From Microglena sp. YARC (taxonomy: Eukaryota > Chlorophyta > Chlorophyceae > Chlamydomonadales > Chlamydomonadaceae): a DNA stretch of 64,000 nt. The stretch lies in the NCBI GenBank assembly GCA_022414725.1, contig CM039462.1, positions 112,835,672 to 112,899,671 on the forward strand. Reading direction: 5' to 3'. Below the pieces are notes generated by a model. It saw nothing but the letters and a program-made list of their open reading frames with translations, was not told the DNA's origin and did not search any database. Shown here in pieces: positions 49,001 through 59,459 of the stretch. Position numbers and translations under genes: made by a program. Positions within the stretch are counted from its first letter, which is position 1; the number at the start of each line of letters is the position of its first letter.

Positions 49001-52000
49001 GGAAACAGCAACATGGCATCATATGATATCATCCTCACCTTTGGCCAACATCATATGACATGCCGATCCCTATAAATGAGCGGAAGTTAGTCAAAGTGAT
49101 TAATACAAGTTTAGGCGAATGGTTCAATGGTTGATCCAGTTTTTGCTGGAACTGAAGAAGGTGCTGGGGTTCGAATCCCTACGGGAGCACTTTAGTTATC
49201 GCGGTTGCTGTCAAACCGCCATTGGTAGCACTGCCCAAATTAAAGTAGCAGCCCTTTCTCTCTACCACCGTAAGATAGGGCTCCCTAATACCACGCGCCC
49301 ACCAGGTGTTATCACTACTTTTTGGCGGAGCCCCCTCGTCAAGGGGGCGGGAGCCCCCATGTTTACCCATTTGTTCGTCCGACAAAACACAAATTGAAGC
49401 CTGACACGTCAGCCAACGATTGCGTAACTAACTCGCTTCGATCAGCTCCATCGTTGCCACCTTTCATTCCGTTGCCAACACACTCCACCAATTTTCTGCG
49501 TCGCTTGCGACGCTGCATGGGACTTGTTGAGGCTACGTCTAGCAGCTTCCAGCCAGCTCCACTAGCCAGCCACTGGGTCAGGCAAAGCTTCAGTATTGAA
49601 ATGTCTGTCGTGTCAGCTTTCAGACGCACTACCTAGCTTCAGGTTTGGCCCTAGGACAGGGGCAAGGAGCTGCCTAGCTTGCGACGCTGCATGGGACTTG
49701 TCTCACTCATAGCGATTTCTATGAGGTTATGACCAGTGTTTTTTATTTCAGTATTTCTTAGGTAGTCCAGGTTTGAGTAGCTACTTGGGCTACTCAACCC
49801 TGATTTCAGGATAGTTGGGTAGCCATCGCATGGCGGAGCGCGGAGTGCGGAGCCTGGGGGGGTCGGGGGACAGTGCGTCCCGATATCGGGGGATCCGGAT
49901 GGTGTGGCATTCTACGGAATGGCGACAGAATGGCGACGCGTCGTCGAAAAATAAAACACTGGTTATGACTTGGACCCACCACTGGTATACAGTGCTACAC
50001 AATTCAATTAAGGGCGCCTGGAGGCGCGTCCCGAATGAAATGACAATAATTCTGAATTCAATTGATTTCAATTTAATTTATTTATTTCATGTTGTGTTAT
50101 TTAATTCGATTTTATTCCATTCGATTAAATTTAATCAACGTGATTTGAATGCATTTAATTGCTTTATTTTTTGTGAATTCGTATCGGATTTAATTTAATT
50201 TAATTTGATGTTATTGAATTTCATTGAATTGATTGATGTTTTAGCATTATTAATTATAAAGTGACGAATGGACCCACCACTGGCAAACGGTCCTACACAA
50301 TTTCAATTGCGTGTGGTACATCCATACAGTTATAAAAACACCAAAAATAACATTAGAATAAGTTCATCTAGTCAACCCTTTTAAGAGAAAAGTACTGAAA
50401 GCCATCTAACTAAGACGCACCACTATTGTAGGGTGGAGAGGATATGCCTGGCTTCCACCCGCATACAAAGTTCTGAGGGGTATGGCACGCCCTGAAGTTC
50501 AGGTTGAAGTTCGTGATGGTCAGGCCGCTGACTAGGATGAGTGAGCGCATCATGTAAGGGCATCCCTTGCCAACCACCTCAACCGCCGTCTTGTTGCTGT
50601 TGGTCCAACAGGCCGGCAGACTCGTGCATAGCTGGGCAAAGGCCTCAACCATCCTGGTGGTGGTGGCTGGGGTGATGGTGGGTATTGGCTGGGGTGATGG
50701 TGGGGTGGGGTGGGGTGGGAGGGGTGGGGTGGGGAGGGGGGGAATCCCTATAGCGGGTAGTGATGGGCATTCGTTGCCAACCGCCTCAACCGCCGTCTTG
50801 TTGCCGTTGGTCAAACAGCGCCGGCAGACTAGTGCATAGATGGGCAGACGGCCTCACCATCCTGGTGGTGGGTGGGGGTGATGGGGGTGGGGGGGTGATG
50901 GTGGTGGGGTGGGGTGGGGTGGGGATAGAGGTGATTGTGGTGGTGTGGTGGCAGTGGTGGCGTTTGTCCAATAGGTGGACAGACTAGTGCATAGCTGGGC
51001 CAAAGGCCTCACCATCCTGTGGTGGTGGTGGTGGTGGGGGGGGGGTGGCGTGGAGGTGGGAGGTGGGGGGGTAGTGAGTAGGGCATTCGTTTGCCAACCG
51101 CAATCAACCGCCGTCTTGTTGCCGTTGGTCAAACAGGCCGGCAGACTAGCTGCATATATGGGCAAAGGGCCCTCACCATCCTGGTGGTGGGTGGGGTGAT
51201 GGTTGGTGGGGTGCGGGGTGATGGTGGTGGGGTGGGGTGGGGTGGGGGACGACGGTGGGGATAGAGGTGATTGTGGTTGGGTGTGTGGCGGTGGTGGCGT
51301 GTGTCCAACAGGTGGACAGACTAGTGCATAGCTGGGCAAAGGCCTCACCATCCTGGTGGTGGTCGGTGGTGGCGTGGGTGGGTGGGTGGGGGGGGTGATT
51401 AGGTGGGGTGGGGGTTGATGGGGATGGGGGTGGGGTGAGGTGGGTCGGGGTGGGGTGGGGATAGAGGTGATTGGGTGGTGGTGGTGTGGCGGCAGTGTGT
51501 GTGTGTTTGCCCAACAGGCCGGCAGACTGGTGCATAGCTGGGCAAAGGCCTCACGGTCCTGGTGGGGGTGGGGGGGGTGGGGTGAGGGGGGTGGGTGGGG
51601 GTGTGGGGTGGGGGGGGAGTGGGATATAGGTGATTGTAGGGTGGTGGTGGTGGTGTGTGTGGGTGTCCTACAGGTAGGCAGACTAGTGCATAGCTGTGCA
51701 AAGTGACGGGGTATTTTTGAGAGGTTTGAAGTGGATTTAGTGGGGTGGAGTGAGGATAGAGGTGATTGTGGTGGAAGCGGTGATGGTGGTGTATGTGTGT
51801 GTTTGCCCAACAGGCGGGCAGACTAACGCATAGCTGTGGCAAAGGCCTCGCCATCCTGGTGGTGGCGTGTGTGGCGGTGGTGGTGGTGGGGGGGGGTGGG
51901 GGGGGGTGGGGGGGGTGGGGGGGAGGGGCGACCTGTGCGAGGCAAAGTAATCGATCATTTCTCCAATGCTCTTAACAATGTGAGGTTATCCCTAGGTGGT

Positions 52001-55000
52001 GCGGTGGTGCGACAGTCACGTTGGTGGTGGTGGTGGTGGTGGTGGTGGTGGTTTTTATTTTTTTTTTTTCTTCTTTTTTTATTTTATCCTTTTTTTTTTT
52101 TTTTTGCTTTTTATTTTTTTTTTGTTTTTTTTTTTTTTATTTTTTTCGTGGGAGGATAGTAGTTATTATGGTGATGGTGGTGGTGGTGGTCGAGGTGGTG
52201 GTCGTGGTAGTGCTGCTGCTGATGGTGCTACTAAGCTGTGCTGAGGCAAAGTAATAAACCATTTCTCCGGTGCTCTTAGCAATGGTGAGGACATCTGTAG
52301 GTGGTGCGGTGCTGCAACAGTCACGTTGGTGGTGGTAGTGGTAGTGCTGATGACGGTTGTGGTGGGTGGTGGTGGTGGTGGTGGTGATGGTGCTACTAAG
52401 CTTGTGGCTGAGCAAAGTAATAAACCATTTTCTCCGGTGCTCTTAGCAATTGGTGTAAGGTCATCTCTAGGGTGGTGCCAACAGTCACGTTGGTGGTGGT
52501 AGTGGAGGCTGGTGGTTGGTGGTAGTGGTAGTGCTGATGACACGGTGGTGGTGGTGGGTGGTCGGTGGTGGTGATGGTGCTACTAAGCTGTGCTGAGGCA
52601 AAGTAATACAAACCATTTCTCCGGTTTGCTCTTAGCAATGTGAGGTCACTCTAGGTGGTGCAACAGTCACGTTGGTGGTGGTAGTGGAGGTGGTGGTTCC
52701 GTGGTAGTCGCGGTAGTGCTGATGACGGTGGTGGGTGGTGTGGCTACCAATGGTGGTGGTGGTGGTGGTGGTCTATCAGTGGTGGTGATGGGTGCTACTA
52801 AGCCTGTGCTGATGGCAAAGTAATAAACCATTTCTCCGGTGCTCTTAGCAATGGTCGAGGTCATCTCTAGGTGGTTGCAACAGTCACCGTGGTGTGGTAG
52901 TGAGGTTGGTGGTGGTAGTAGGCTGGTGCGTGTTAGTGGTGACGTATTGGTGGTGGTGGTGGTGGTAGAGGTAGTAAGTGCTGACGATGGTGATGACGGT
53001 GATGTGGGTGGTGGTGGGTGGTTGGCCCCAACGTGGTGGTGGTGCTGCTGGTTCAGGTCGGGGTCGGGTGGGTGCTGATTAGCCACACCCGCTGATGATT
53101 ATGGTAAACAGCGGCCAGCCGAGTACCAACTCTGTGTCGAGGCCTGACCATCTCTTCCGGTGCTCCCACTTATGGTGGTGGGGTTCATCACTAGGTGGTG
53201 ACGGTGGTGCGACGAGTGACGTAGGCCTGAGGTGTAGAGTCTAGTGCTTGCATGGAGCTGTAGGTGCTGCGCTCCCAACTTGACGGTGGAAGATGGCTGG
53301 TAGGGGTGGGGTGGGCGGGGGGAAGGGTTGGGTGGGGGGGGGTGTAAAGTGAGTGAGTGGAGGGGGGGGGGGGGGGGAGGGTTGGGGTCGTGGTGTGTGG
53401 AGGGTGGTGTGTGGGGGGATGTTTAGGTGGGGGAGGCAGTAGGTGGTGCCTCCCAACTTGAAGGTGGAGATGGCTGGTTGAGGGGGGGGTGGGGTGGCGA
53501 GGGGGGGAGAGGGGGGTAAGGGTTGGGAGCTGTAAGTTGTGTGCCCCCCAACTTGAAGGTGGAAGATGGCTGGTATGGGGGGGGGGGGGGGGGGGGGGGG
53601 TAAGGTGGGGAGCTGTAAGTGGTGCCCCCCCAACTTGAGGTGAGATGGCTGGTAGGGGGGGAGGGGGGGGAGGGTTGAGGAGCTGTAAATGGTGCCCCCC
53701 AACTTGAAGGTGGAGATGGCTGGTAGGGGTAGGGTGGTGTGGTGGTGTGGTGTGTGTGTGTGTGGTGTGGGGAGGGGTGGGGTGGGTGGGGGGGGGGGGA
53801 GGGGGGTAAGGGTTGGGGAGCTGTAAGTGGTGTCCCCCAACTTGAAGGTGGAGATGGCTGGTAGGGGGTACGGGGATGGGGTGAGCATGGTGGTGGATGG
53901 GTGGGGTGGGTGGGGGTGGGTGGGTGGTAAGGTTGGGGAGCTTGTACGTGGTGTCCCCCAACTTGAAAGCGGAGATGGCTGGTAGGGGTGGGGTGGGAGT
54001 GGGTGGAGGTGGGGGGTGGGAGAAAAAACAAACTACTGGGTGGGAGTGGGGGATGGAGATGGGGGTGGGGGGGGTCAACATCATATGATATGCCTCGGGC
54101 CCTGGCCGGGCCTTCGATCGAAAACCCACCCGGACCCTGCAAATAAAAGGGTGTCGAAGACCCCCCAAAAGTTGCAGGGTACAACTCCCTACGATCAGAT
54201 AATTATGTGCATGCCTACACGACAGCTTCCCATTCTCCTCTCAAGCCACACCTATATAAACTCGATACACCACATACACTCAATGCCCATGCATATAAAC
54301 ACCTCAATACACACCGAACACCTCGATAAAACCCAAACACACCCTACATCTCCCTACCATCAGATAACTATGTACATGCCTACACCACAGCTTCCCATTC
54401 ACCTCTCATCACCACTTGAACCTTAAGCCATGCACAAACAGCTTGATACACCCAATGCGCCCCTTCTACTCCCTACGATCAGATAAGTGTGCACATGCTT
54501 AAATGAATCCATGAGCCACCACACAACTCAATACACCAATGCACCTCCATACACCTCCACACACCCCGCACACATACACACACCTCCACTTACTTACACA
54601 TCCGTACACCCGCACAACACCTCCCAAAACACCCCATCCACCTCAAGTACACCCGATAGACTCCCATTCACCTCAAACCACACCTATACAACTAAAGCCC
54701 ACACCTATTCACCTCGATACAACCACATACACCTCAAAACCCATGCATAAACACCTCGATTACACACCTAACACCTCAATACCTCCCCAACGCGCCCCTA
54801 CCATCTCCCTAACATTCAGAATAACTGTGGTTGCATTGCCTACACCAACAAGCTTCCAGTTCACCTCTCAAACACCACTTACACCTCAAGCCATGCATAA
54901 ACACCTCGATTACAGCAGCCTATACACCTCGATACACCCGAACGCGCCCCTCAACTCTCTACCATCAGATAACTGTGCTGTACATGCCTACACCACAGCT

Positions 55001-58000
55001 TCCCATTCACCTCCAACACCACTTTACACCTCAAGCCATGCATAAACACCTCAATACACGCCTATACACCTCGATACACCCAACGGGCCCCAAAAAAACC
55101 CCTACAACTCTTACATCAGATAACAACAACTGTGTACATGCCTACACCACATGCCTTCCCATTCACCTCTTCAACAGCCACTTACACCTCAAGCCATTTG
55201 CATAACAACACCCTCAATACACGCCACACCTCGATACGGCACCCAGCGCGCCCCTACACTCTGCCTACATTCATCAGATAACTGTGTACATGACCTACAC
55301 CACAGCTTCCCATTCACCTCTCACACCAACTTACACCTCAAGCCATGACATAAACTTGATAACCTCACATAATACGACGCCTATACATACACCTCGATAC
55401 ACCCAACGCGCCCCTTCACTCTCTACCATCAGATCAACTGAATAATACATGCCTCACACAGCTTCCATTCACCTCTCTAACACCACTTACACCTCAAAGC
55501 CATGCATAAACACACTCTCTAATACACGCCTATACACCTTGATACACCCAACGGGCCCCTACAACTCTCTACCATCAGATAACTGTGTACATTGCCTACA
55601 CCCACGGTGAGCTTCCCATTCACCTCTCAACACCACTTTACACTCAAGCCATGCATAAACACCTCAATACACGCCTATTAACACATCGATACAGTGACCC
55701 AACGGGCCCCTTCAACTCTCTACATCAGATAGCAACTGGTGTGAATGTACATGCCTACACCGACAGCTTCCCATTCCACCTCTCAACACCACTTACACCT
55801 CAAGCCATGCATAAACACCTCAATACACGCCTATACACCTCGATACCCCCAAGGCGCCCCTACAACTCTCTACCATCAGATAACTGTGTACATGCCTACA
55901 CCACAGCTTCCCATTCACCTCTCAACACCACTTACACCTCAAGCCATGCATAAACACCTCAATACACGCCTATACACCTCGATACACCCAACGCGCCCCT
56001 ACAACTCTCTACCATCAGATAACTGTGTACATGCCTACACCACAGCTTCCCATTCACCTCTCAACACCACTTACACCTCAAGCCATGCATAAACACCTCA
56101 ATACACGCCTATACACCTCGATACACCCAGCGCGCCCCTACAACTCTCTACCATCAGATAACTGTGTACATGCCTACACCACAGCTTCCCATTCACCCCT
56201 CAACACCACTTACACCTCAAGCTATGCATATACACCTCGATACACCACATACACCTTAAGCCATGCATAAACACCTCGATACACCACATACACCTCAAGC
56301 CATGCATATGCACCTCGATACACCACATACACCTCAACCCACGCGTAAACACCTTTAAACACCACATACACCTTAAGCCATGCATAGACACCTCTCAACA
56401 CCACATACACCTCAACCCACGCGTAAACACCTTTAAACACCACATACACCTTAATCCACGCATGAACACCTTTAAACACCACATACACCTTAAGCCATGC
56501 ATAGACACCTCTCAACACCACATACACCTCAACCCACGCGTCTACACCTCAAAACACACCTAAACACCTCTCCCCCCCCAACACCACTTACACCTTCAAG
56601 CCATGCATATACACCTCGAAACACCCCATACACCCCAACCCATGCGTAAACACCTTGAAACACCACATACACCTCTATACACGCATGAACACCATGAAAC
56701 GCCACATACACCTCTATACACGCCTAAACACCTCGATACACCCAACGCGCCCTTACAACTCCCTACCTCGATACACCCAACACACCCCTACATCTCCCTA
56801 CCATCAGATAACTATGTACATGCCTACACCACAGCTTCCCATTCACCTCTCAACACCACATACACCTCAAGCCATGCATAAACACCTCAATACACCACAT
56901 ACATTTCAACCCACGCGTAAACACCTCGATACACCCAACGCGCCCCTACAACTCCCAACCAACTCCCAACCACCAAATAACTGTGCACATGCTTAAATGA
57001 TTCCATGAGCCACCACACAACTCAATACACCAATGCACCTCCATACACCTCCACACACCCCGCACACATACACACACCTCCGAACACCCCATACATCTCA
57101 ATACACCTGATAAACTTCCCAGTCACCTCCCCACCACCATACACCTCAATCACGCATAGACACCTCCACAACACCCCCACACATCTCGATACACCCGATT
57201 AACTTTTCAGTCACCCTTCAACACCACCTACATATCAATCCACACCTAAACACCTCGATACACTCGATTCACCTCCCATTCACCTCCCCACACCTAAAAC
57301 ACCTCAGACCCGGCTATACACCTCGATACACCCAAAACACTTCCCAGTCACCTCCCCAAACCACATATACATCGATATACGCATATACACCTCCCAACAC
57401 CCCACACATCTCGATACAACCAATTAACTTTTCAGTCACCTCAACACCACATACACCTCAATCCACACCTATACACCTCGATACACTCAATAAAACTCGC
57501 ATTCACCTCGCCACACCTCAAACACCTCAAACCACGGCTATACACCTCGATACACCCAAAACACTTCCCAGTCACCTCCCCACACCTACAACACCTCAAA
57601 CACCTCAGACCACGTCTATACACCTCGATACACCAAAAAAACTTCCCAGTCACCTCCCCACACCGCAAACACATCAATCCACGCATAGACACCTCCCAAC
57701 ACCCCACACATCTCGATACACCCGATTAACCTCCCACTCACCTCCCCACACCTCAAACACCTCAGACCACGCCTGTACACTTCGATACACCCGATAAACT
57801 TCCCAGTCACCTCCCCACACCACATACACATCTATACACCTGATCAACTTCCCATTCACCCCAAAACACCACATAAACCTCAATTCACGCCTATACACCT
57901 CCACACACACCGCCCACCTTATATACCCCATACACCACATGCACCCTATGACAGATGGTCAAAGGGGCAATATCCTACACGGAGACTTTCCCTAATCGGA

Positions 58001-58347
58001 CACCACGTTTTCCTCACTGGTCACACACCCCATGCACCCATCGCAACTCTGTACACCCGTCACAGCCCATAACCCCCATGCACCCCCATACACCCGATGC
58101 ACCTCCATACACCCCATGCAAAGCCAAACACCCCATACACCACACCTCAGGACATCACCCGCCCCTCCCCACACCCCACGAAATCAAGCCACACCACAGC
58201 ACCACATTACTACCACTACCTCCCTAAAGGCATCAAGGCCAGAAGCCCGCTGGGGGCGCGCTCACCTGCCCCGTCGGTCGGTGTGGCCGACCAGTTGAAA
58301 AGAGTAATAACAGATAGCAGAGCGTAAACGATGGGCAAAACTCCCAT
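39857..58347 (-). CDS. Secreted/TM C-type-lectin-like receptor with Pro-rich stalk (multi-exon)
   Basis: Exons, 5' to 3', are 58347-58266, about 53296-53132, 50653-50421, 47139-46963, 45432-45268 and 40218-39857. Junction phases (1, then 2, 1, 0, 0) fit, except where indels are noted. The protein starts with a signal peptide. Two Cys-containing modules follow, each ending in a C-type-lectin-like motif (CHTPQNFVCGW and DCNEPHFFVCQQ). A Pro/Thr-rich stalk, one membrane helix and a ~20-residue tail with MRHKRVDEAVERLMHPSE complete it. A cell-surface binding role is inferred. C-type-lectin-like is a call from the spacing of Cys and FVC only. It could instead be a lineage-specific Cys-rich ectodomain. 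Small indels in exons 2, 4 and 6 could be sequencing errors or decay. Confidence 0.75.
40365..42115. repeat. G-rich ~46-bp minisatellite (about 38 units)
   Basis: The unit GAGAGGAGGGGATGAGAGTA GAGGGGTGTGGGTGGGGTTA AGGTG is repeated with small indels. It lies between two copies of the exon 6 5' part, in the last intron. The G runs on the plus strand could form quadruplexes. Confidence 0.95.
42116..42960 (-). repeat. Exon 6 5'-edge copies (Pro-rich)
   Basis: Copies of CCCAGCCCATCCTA..AGACCCT ACGCAGCCTTCAG lie near 42225-42300, 42440-42510, 42600-42660 and 42750-42860. The most distal has a longer Pro-rich sequence (PLLVDLPPSKPGAPSPTDPT) and could be an extra exon. Confidence 0.75.
42961..45267 (-). 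repeat. Array of about ten exon 5 3'-edge copies with donors
   Basis: Minus-strand AAAAGCGACTACACCGACTG CAATGACCCCCACTTCTTTG to GTAGAG plus GTGAGTAG recurs in ~172-bp units. Units between 44260 and 45170 are nearly identical, while those left of 43900 are more diverged. Each carries DYTDCNDPHFFVCQQDVVGV. Confidence 0.88.
45268..45432 (-). CDS. Lectin-like gene exon 5: end of module 2
   Basis: The exon is 55 codons long and phase 0 at both ends, after CTCCTACAG and before GTGAGT. It encodes VSQCWIASQWRPDNTCPYIV, then VGNDYMDCNEPHFFVCQQDV and VGVE. The CW...C...C.....FVC pattern fits the C-terminal half of a C-type-lectin-like domain. About ten copies of its 3' edge follow. Confidence 0.75.
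45433..46480 (-). repeat. Exon 5 5'-edge copies plus microsatellites
   Basis: Copies of CAGTGCTGGATAGC(T)AG...GGCGTCCAGACA lie near 45520-45570, 45665-45730, 45870-45920 and 46065-46110. (GT)n and poly-G/poly-C tracts surround them. 46140-46470 is CCACCA-rich. Confidence 0.78.
46481..46962 (-). repeat. Three exon 4 3'-edge copies
   Basis: Minus-strand GATGATCCTGCTATTGCTGATGCTACTGA copies with donor-like ends lie at about 46479-46560, 46640-46710 and 46780-46840. CCACCACC (plus strand) spacers separate them. Confidence 0.78.
46963..47139 (-). CDS. Lectin-like gene exon 4: start of module 2
   Basis: It follows CCGCCCAG in phase 1. It encodes GLQSSLVAANKLLTLQPAAT, AVEACSSLPGNGALVDYLSP and ADATEHLCA. 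The donor at 46962 leaves phase 1, but exon 5 needs phase 0. The edge copy at 46479-46560 reads LCAQ before GTAAGT in the needed phase. A one-base error or use of that copy would reconcile the model. Confidence 0.65.
47140..48535 (-). repeat. Exon 4 5'-edge copies within (GGT)n DNA
   Basis: Copies of AGCTCCTCACCCTCCAA...GCGCAGTAGA and CTGTCCAGGTG(T)CTTCCA lie near 47625-47730, 47870-47945, 48000-48025, 48075-48100, 48140 and 48495-48530. GGTGGTGTGG microsatellite DNA fills the rest. Confidence 0.75.
48536..49110. other. Intron segment, A-rich, with one exon 3 3'-edge copy
   Basis: AATTAAAAACAGATTAAA-type repeats dominate. A decayed copy of the exon 3 end (minus CAGAACTTTGTTTGCAGGTGGAAGCCAGGCATG) lies at 48705-48760. 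An ATCATATGAT-type element lies at 49015-49075. Confidence 0.65.
49112..49325 (+). mobile_element. tRNA-derived SINE, copy 3
   Basis: The A box TGGTTCAATGG (about 49120) and a perfect B box GGTTCGAATCC (49168) lie about 48 bp apart. The body matches the copies at 18807 and 19735 (GCTGTCAAACCGCCATTGGTAGC ... CACCAGGTGTTATCACTACTTTTT). It ends in a T run like a Pol III terminator. Confidence 0.7.
49395..49700 (+). repeat. Dispersed repeat shared with CHD intron at 12765
   Basis: CTGACACGTCAGCCAAC...GCGTAACTAACTCGCTTC and TTCTGCGTCGCTTGCGACGCTGCATGGGACTTG match 12765-12905 with mismatches. No coding function was seen. Confidence 0.6.
49765..49962 (-). mobile_element. Dispersed element J, copy 2
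   Basis: This is the reverse-complement counterpart of 28314-28508, sharing CGACGCGTCGTCGAAAAATA, the CCCGATATCGGG core and the GAGTAGC/GCTACTC hairpin near the end. Confidence 0.6.
49963..50420. other. Intron segment without recognised features
   Basis: AT-rich DNA with AATTTAATTT runs at about 50070-50230. No open frame or repeat worth calling was seen before exon 3. Confidence 0.5.
50421..50653 (-). CDS. Lectin-like gene exon 3: end of module 1
   Basis: It follows CCACCACCAG and ends before GTGCGT. It enters in phase 2 and leaves in phase 1. It encodes MVEAFAQLCTSLPACWTNSN then MMRSLILVSGLTITNFNLNF and RACHTPQNFVCGWKPG. The C...FVC ending fits a C-type-lectin-like fold. Confidence 0.72.
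50654..51930 (-). repeat. Array of about eight exon 3 5'-edge copies
   Basis: Minus-strand CACCAGGATGGTGAGGCCTT TGCCCAGCTATGCACTAGTC TG copies recur near 50825-50860, 50985-51015, 51155-51185, 51315-51360, 51515-51560, 51670-51700 and 51800-51860. GGTGGGGTGG (plus) spacers separate them. Two copies extend further (ACAAGACGGCGGTTGA). Confidence 0.8.
51931..53131 (-). repeat. Array of exon 2 3'-edge copies, and a T-rich tract
   Basis: Six copies of CCTCACCATTGCTAAGAGCACCGGAGAAATGG...TTTGCCTCAGCACAG (minus) recur in 150-200-bp units, with frequent one-base indels. A 110-bp T-rich tract lies at 52045-52146. Confidence 0.8.
53132..53296 (-). CDS. Lectin-like gene exon 2 (indels present)
   Basis: It follows CTACCAG in phase 1. 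The best consensus from its copies is AISTFKLGGTTYSSMQALDS then TIAKSTGEMVYYFAS. The copy here has small indels and its donor reads CACAGA-GTT. The last downstream edge copy (donor GTCGCC at 51932) has a clean CACAG/GT that fits exon 3. Confidence 0.5.
53297..54180 (-). repeat. Array of exon 2 5'-edge copies
   Basis: Six copies of CTACCAGCCATCTCCACCTTCAAGTTGGGGGGCACCA..TACAGCTCC (minus) start near 53480, 53575, 53650, 53727, 53865 and 53985. Poly-C-rich spacers separate them. Confidence 0.82.
54181..58200 (-). repeat. Intron 1 satellite: ~140-bp and ~44-bp tandem units
   Basis: About fourteen units of CATCAGATAACTGTGTACAT GCCTACACCACAGCTTCCCA ... CACCTCGATACACCCAACGC fill 54185-56230. ~44-bp units (CACATACACCTCAACCCACG) and related longer ones continue to 57950. 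Between 54780 and 55800 the units show many single-base indels, unlike those at 55790-56220. 58010-58200 is CACCCCATACACC-rich. Confidence 0.88.
58266..58347 (-). CDS. Lectin-like gene exon 1: signal peptide
   Basis: ATG at 58347-58345 opens MGVLPIVYALLSVITLFNWS, a short N-region and hydrophobic core followed by ATPTDGA. The donor is GTGAGC at 58265, phase 1. An in-frame exon with this profile directly upstream of secreted modules supports the start. Confidence 0.8.
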
Positions 58348-59440
58348 CGCTTCTAATTCAATTCCTCGACGGCGATACGCATTTACAAGCAGGAGCTATG
58401 AGTAGTCAATGCTGAGCTATAACGGGATTGTTTTTTTTGAAGAGAATGAGTTGCGCGTCATCTCGTGGGCCTGTCGCGATGGATTCGGCATGGGTAGAGG
58501 GGAAGTAGGGGATCTATCTGTGTGGCTCTGGTGCGCAAGCGATGGCTTTGCATTCAGGGAGCTTGCGTTAGAAACGGTCGGACTGAGTATTTGTTGTGTG
58601 ATGTTGTACTGCGAGTGGGTGTGATGTACTAGAAATACCTGTCACTGACTCAGTAGAAGAGGTGGCTCACATGGACCACATCTGACCGTCTGCCGTCTGC
58701 GTCTGTCCAGCCCCCGTTGGCAGCTGACGGCACCCTAGCCCTAGGATAGCAACACCCAACCTCACCGGGGGGGTTAAGGCTAACCTCCCCAACAAAATCC
58801 ACGCAGGAGGGACCAACATGCATGTCATATACATATATACTCCTCATTAAGGACCATAGCATCCCCCGAGCACCTCCCACATGCTAGCCACCACTTCTGG
58901 CAGCAGGCATCCGTTCCACGGTGGCAGAAGATACAAATCCATTAGGCTAGGTGGGGCCGCCTCAGGAACAAGAAGCTGGCCTATCAATGGAAATGCCAGA
59001 TTGCAGTTTTCCCCACCAACCCTCATCAGACACCTGCCCAATTTGCCACACATGCCAAGATGGGGGCTGCAAGCAAGCACCCCACAAGAGTAGTTCAGGA
59101 TGACCCCCAGCTCTGCTGCCTGAGACGCAACCAATTGTATAGCCTGCGTCCTGCTACGCAACGAAGCCTTCCTTCTGGTCGACAGACCCTCCCCACGTGT
59201 CACCCTGTCACGAGTTCACGACCAGCCAGCAGAGAGGGAGAGGGAGAGGGAGAGGAAGGAACCAAACCAGGGTCTGCATGTAGGAGCACTTGAGGTCACA
59301 AGTCCCAACATTCTTGGAGTATCCATCAATTCTGCTGAAACGATCTTACAATTAAACCTGAAAAACTCTGCCGGCTGCTGTATGCGCCAAAACAGGGAGC
59401 CCCTGGAACTAGGGCCGTCCGTCAACATTGTGGCGGGGCT
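58348..59440. other. Upstream region of lectin-like gene; no supported gene
   Basis: 58348-58620 should contain the promoter and 5' UTR of the minus-strand gene. 58880-59290 has a plus-strand frame with scattered Cys (CPICHTCQDGGC in one frame) that recalls a decayed retroelement, but no domain can be assigned. A family B MITE-like fragment lies near 59085-59170. Confidence 0.4.
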
Positions 59441-59459
59441 CACTTTGATATAGTATACG

